Source: Mycoplasmataceae bacterium
Lineage (GTDB): Bacteria > Bacillota_I > Bacilli_A > Mycoplasmatales > Metamycoplasmataceae
Assembly: GCA_017511585.1 (NCBI GenBank)
Contig: JAFWJI010000066.1
Coordinates: forward strand, 1-8,735
Length of the DNA: 8,735 bases
Direction of reading: 5' to 3'
The position numbers and the translations under genes are program-made. Below are positions 6,968-8,735 of this stretch, one piece after another (the stretch's first letter is position 1; every line of letters begins with the position of its first letter). A model generated the notes under the pieces. The model had not been told where the DNA came from. It made no database searches and was given only the letters and a program-made list of their open reading frames with translations.

Positions 6968-8407
6968 TTATAAAAATGCTGGAATTAAAATAGCATAAGA
7001 AAGACCAAAGAAGATTAATGTTGATAAAGCATCAATTATAGTTGTAAGTAATGGTGCCGACATAACAGCAGGGTCTTTTTTTCTTTTTAATGCAAGAGTT
7101 AAAATTGAAGAACCTAAACATTTTGAAAAAGTAATTGATACTAGTAATGAAATAGATGAAACTAAAGAAATTAATAATAAAAACTTATAATGTTGAATTA
7201 ACATACCATTGTAAATTAAATAATAGATTATTAACCTTACAAAATTAGCTACTGCTAATATTGATCCTAAAATTAATCCAACTAACGTTTCTTTACCAAT
7301 TACTTCTTTCATTTTCACTTCTTTTAATTCTCCTAAAGAAGCTGCTCTAGTTAAAGTTGAAGTTGATTGAGAACCAGCATTTCCACTAGTTGCTGAAGTA
7401 ACAGGAATTAAAGCAATAAGGACTGAAGAAATTGCAACACTACTTAATTCGCTAACTTGATTTAAACTATCTTCAAATAAATTATTAAAAAATTGAATTA
7501 TAAGTTGTGATAAAGTCGAACTAATCATTAAAATTAATAATCAAAAAAATCTAGATTTAACTATAGATAAAATAGAAGTTTTAAGATAAGAAACTGTTGG
7601 TTGATTATCATCAACAACAATACCGGCTGCTTTATATATATCTTCACTTGCTTCTTCTTGAATAATATCAATTACATCATCTGATGTAAGCATACCCATT
7701 AAAATACCATTTTCATCAATAACTGGTAAAGTAGAATAATCTTCTGAAGCAAATATATTAGCTGCTTCTGTTTTTGACTGTTTAGTTTTAATGGTTGCTA
7801 CTTGCTTCATTTTTTTAATTATTAATTCTTCTTTAGGATTGAAAACAATTTCTTCTAAAGTTGTAAAACCTTGTAATCTATTTTTGGTATCTACTATATA
7901 GTAAAATTGTCCAATTTCAGATTCTTTACGTTTTTGTTTAATTAAAGATAATGCTTCTTTATTAGTTAAATTACTTTTTAAAGAAATAATGTCAACAGAC
8001 ATCACTGAACCGACTTCTTCGTCTTTAAATTGTAATATTTGATTAACTTTTACTCTTGTTTCTTTATCAACAGTTAATAAAATTGTTTTTGCCATATCAT
8101 GAGGTAACGCTTCTAAAACATCGGCAATTTCATCTGAATAAAGTTCATTAATAAAATCAGCTATTTCTTTTTTTGTTAAATTTTGAATAATTGTTTGTTG
8201 TTGTTCTTCTGTTAAATGAGAAAATAATTCAGAAGCTTTTTCTGTTTTTAAAAATCTAAAAAATAATGAAACTTCTAATTCTGTTAATTCTGTTAATTCA
8301 TTAACTATTTCATCAAAACTAGTATTATCTACATACTCTCTAATAGAATATAAATCTTTTTCAATAATTTTATTTTTTATATTAATTTTTTTTGATTTAT
8401 CTTCCAT
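6968..8407 (-). CDS. mgtE: MgtE-family Mg2+ channel/transporter
   Basis: Imports Mg2+ across the cell membrane as a homodimeric channel gated by its cytosolic Mg2+ sensor. The 479-residue protein has the complete layout: a helical N domain (about 30-132) with the SDEIADVLEALP repeat, paired CBS domains (about 134-258) starting at V-G-S-V-M-S, a plug-helix region, and a five-helix membrane domain from about 280. G-N-A-G-S-Q-S (342-348) matches the family GGNxGxQ motif, and D459 in APLLTTIIDAL corresponds to the ion-selecting pore aspartate. Under the standard code the gene looks split at W289 (TGA at 7541-7543); with code 4 it is intact. The start at 8407 has the ribosome site AAGGGAG (8415-8421). 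It follows cdaA by 37 bases, too little room for an M-box Mg2+ riboswitch, so control is probably through protein gating. Its stop is 6 bases from that of rnhC. Confidence 0.96.
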
Positions 8408-8444
8408 AGAAAAACTCCCTTAGTTATATAAAATAATACAAAAA

Positions 8445-8735
8445 TTAATCTTTTAAAAAGAAAATCAATTTTTCTTGGAATTCACTCATTTTTATTGGAA
8501 TAATCATTGAATTTTTAGTAATAGAAACATCTCCTGTTTCTTCTGAAACAACAATAGTTGTTGCATCAGAAACTTCAGAAATACCTAAACCTGCTCTATG
8601 TCTAGATCCATATTTATTATCAATTGATTTTTTTGAAATTTTATAGTATGTAGAAGCATAAACAATTTTTCCACTTCTAATAATTATTGCACCATCATGA
8701 AGAGGTGAATTTTTGTTAAAAATAGAAATAATTAA
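8445..8735 (-). CDS. cdaA: Diadenylate cyclase, c-di-AMP synthase (N-terminus off the window)
   Basis: Condenses two ATP into cyclic di-AMP, the second messenger that controls K+ and osmotic balance in Gram-positive lineages. Only the C-terminal 96 residues are visible, up to the TAA at 8445-8447; the gene continues past the right edge. The segment covers the core of the DAC domain. L-H-D-G-A holds the DGA motif, and K-Y-G-S-R-H-R-A-G-L-G matches the GTRHRAA motif with Ser replacing the usual Thr. Then come I-S-E-V-S-D-A and V-V-S-E-E-T-G-D-V-S, both typical of CdaA. The protein ends about 30 residues after that motif. No Trp occurs in this part. The CdaA type with N-terminal membrane helices, rather than DisA, is inferred from sequence likeness and the C-terminal placement of the DAC domain; the N-terminus would settle it. 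It precedes mgtE on the same strand by 37 bases, with no terminator visible between them. Confidence 0.92.
   Translation of the reverse strand, partial: LIISIFNKNSPLHDGAIIIRSGKIVYASTYYKISKKSIDNKYGSRHRAGLGISEVSDATTIVVSEETGDVSITKNSMIIPIKMSEFQEKLIFFLKD

Noticed and set aside
6968..8407. mgtE as two genes or a frameshifted pseudogene
   Set aside because: The two halves are in the same frame and are separated only by a TGA (7541-7543) read as Trp under code 4. The joined protein has the normal MgtE length and domain order. The same reasoning clears the apparent breaks in the lipoprotein, glycosyltransferase, pgsA, rsmA and mnmE.
8408..8444. Mg2+-sensing M-box riboswitch upstream of mgtE
   Set aside because: The gap is 37 bases, much shorter than an M-box, and shows no matching stems.

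Overview
This window reads as a chromosomal segment of a wall-less Mollicute, most plausibly from the Spiroplasma / Entomoplasma / Mycoplasma mycoides branch. The evidence is strong A/T richness, very short intergenic gaps, and reassignment of UGA to tryptophan (genetic code 4). By my reading 20 of the 21 tryptophan codons are TGA and only one, in tatD, is TGG. Under the standard code most genes here look broken; under code 4 they resolve into full-length proteins of the expected sizes. The genus assignment is inference.

Layout: ten genes fill almost the whole window, two of them cut by its edges, and no gene-free stretch exceeds about 110 bases. Nine genes are on the minus strand. From the right edge leftward, a first minus-strand unit holds the C-terminal end of a diadenylate cyclase (cdaA, 8445-8735) and the Mg2+ channel/transporter mgtE (6968-8407). 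One plus-strand gene, rnhC (6185-6961, RNase HIII), runs tail-to-tail into mgtE. It starts head-to-head with a long minus-strand run: mnmE (4745-6076), tatD (3957-4742), rsmA (3158-3946), an unrecognised membrane-anchored protein (2586-3128), pgsA (2006-2602), a family 2 glycosyltransferase (1054-1989) and a lipoprotein (1-1005, cut by the left edge).

The 108-base divergent region between mnmE and rnhC carries a palindromic ATTATAAT that supplies a perfect TATAAT -10 box on both strands. Gaps of 2 to 48 bases and one 17-base overlap suggest the seven genes from mnmE to the lipoprotein form one operon or a few nested ones. They combine translation upkeep (tRNA wobble modification, 16S rRNA dimethylation, a TatD nuclease) with membrane building (phosphatidylglycerophosphate synthesis, a glycosyltransferase that may make a glycolipid, a lipoprotein). 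The cdaA-mgtE pair links a second-messenger enzyme to a cation channel.

I see no mobile element, CRISPR array, tRNA, rRNA or riboswitch. The content is mostly ordinary housekeeping. The points most worth a second look are a perfect hairpin exactly between the Shine-Dalgarno and start codon of rnhC, an RNase HIII without its usual N-terminal domain, three related repeat units in the lipoprotein, the unknown gene overlapping pgsA, and the cdaA-mgtE pairing.
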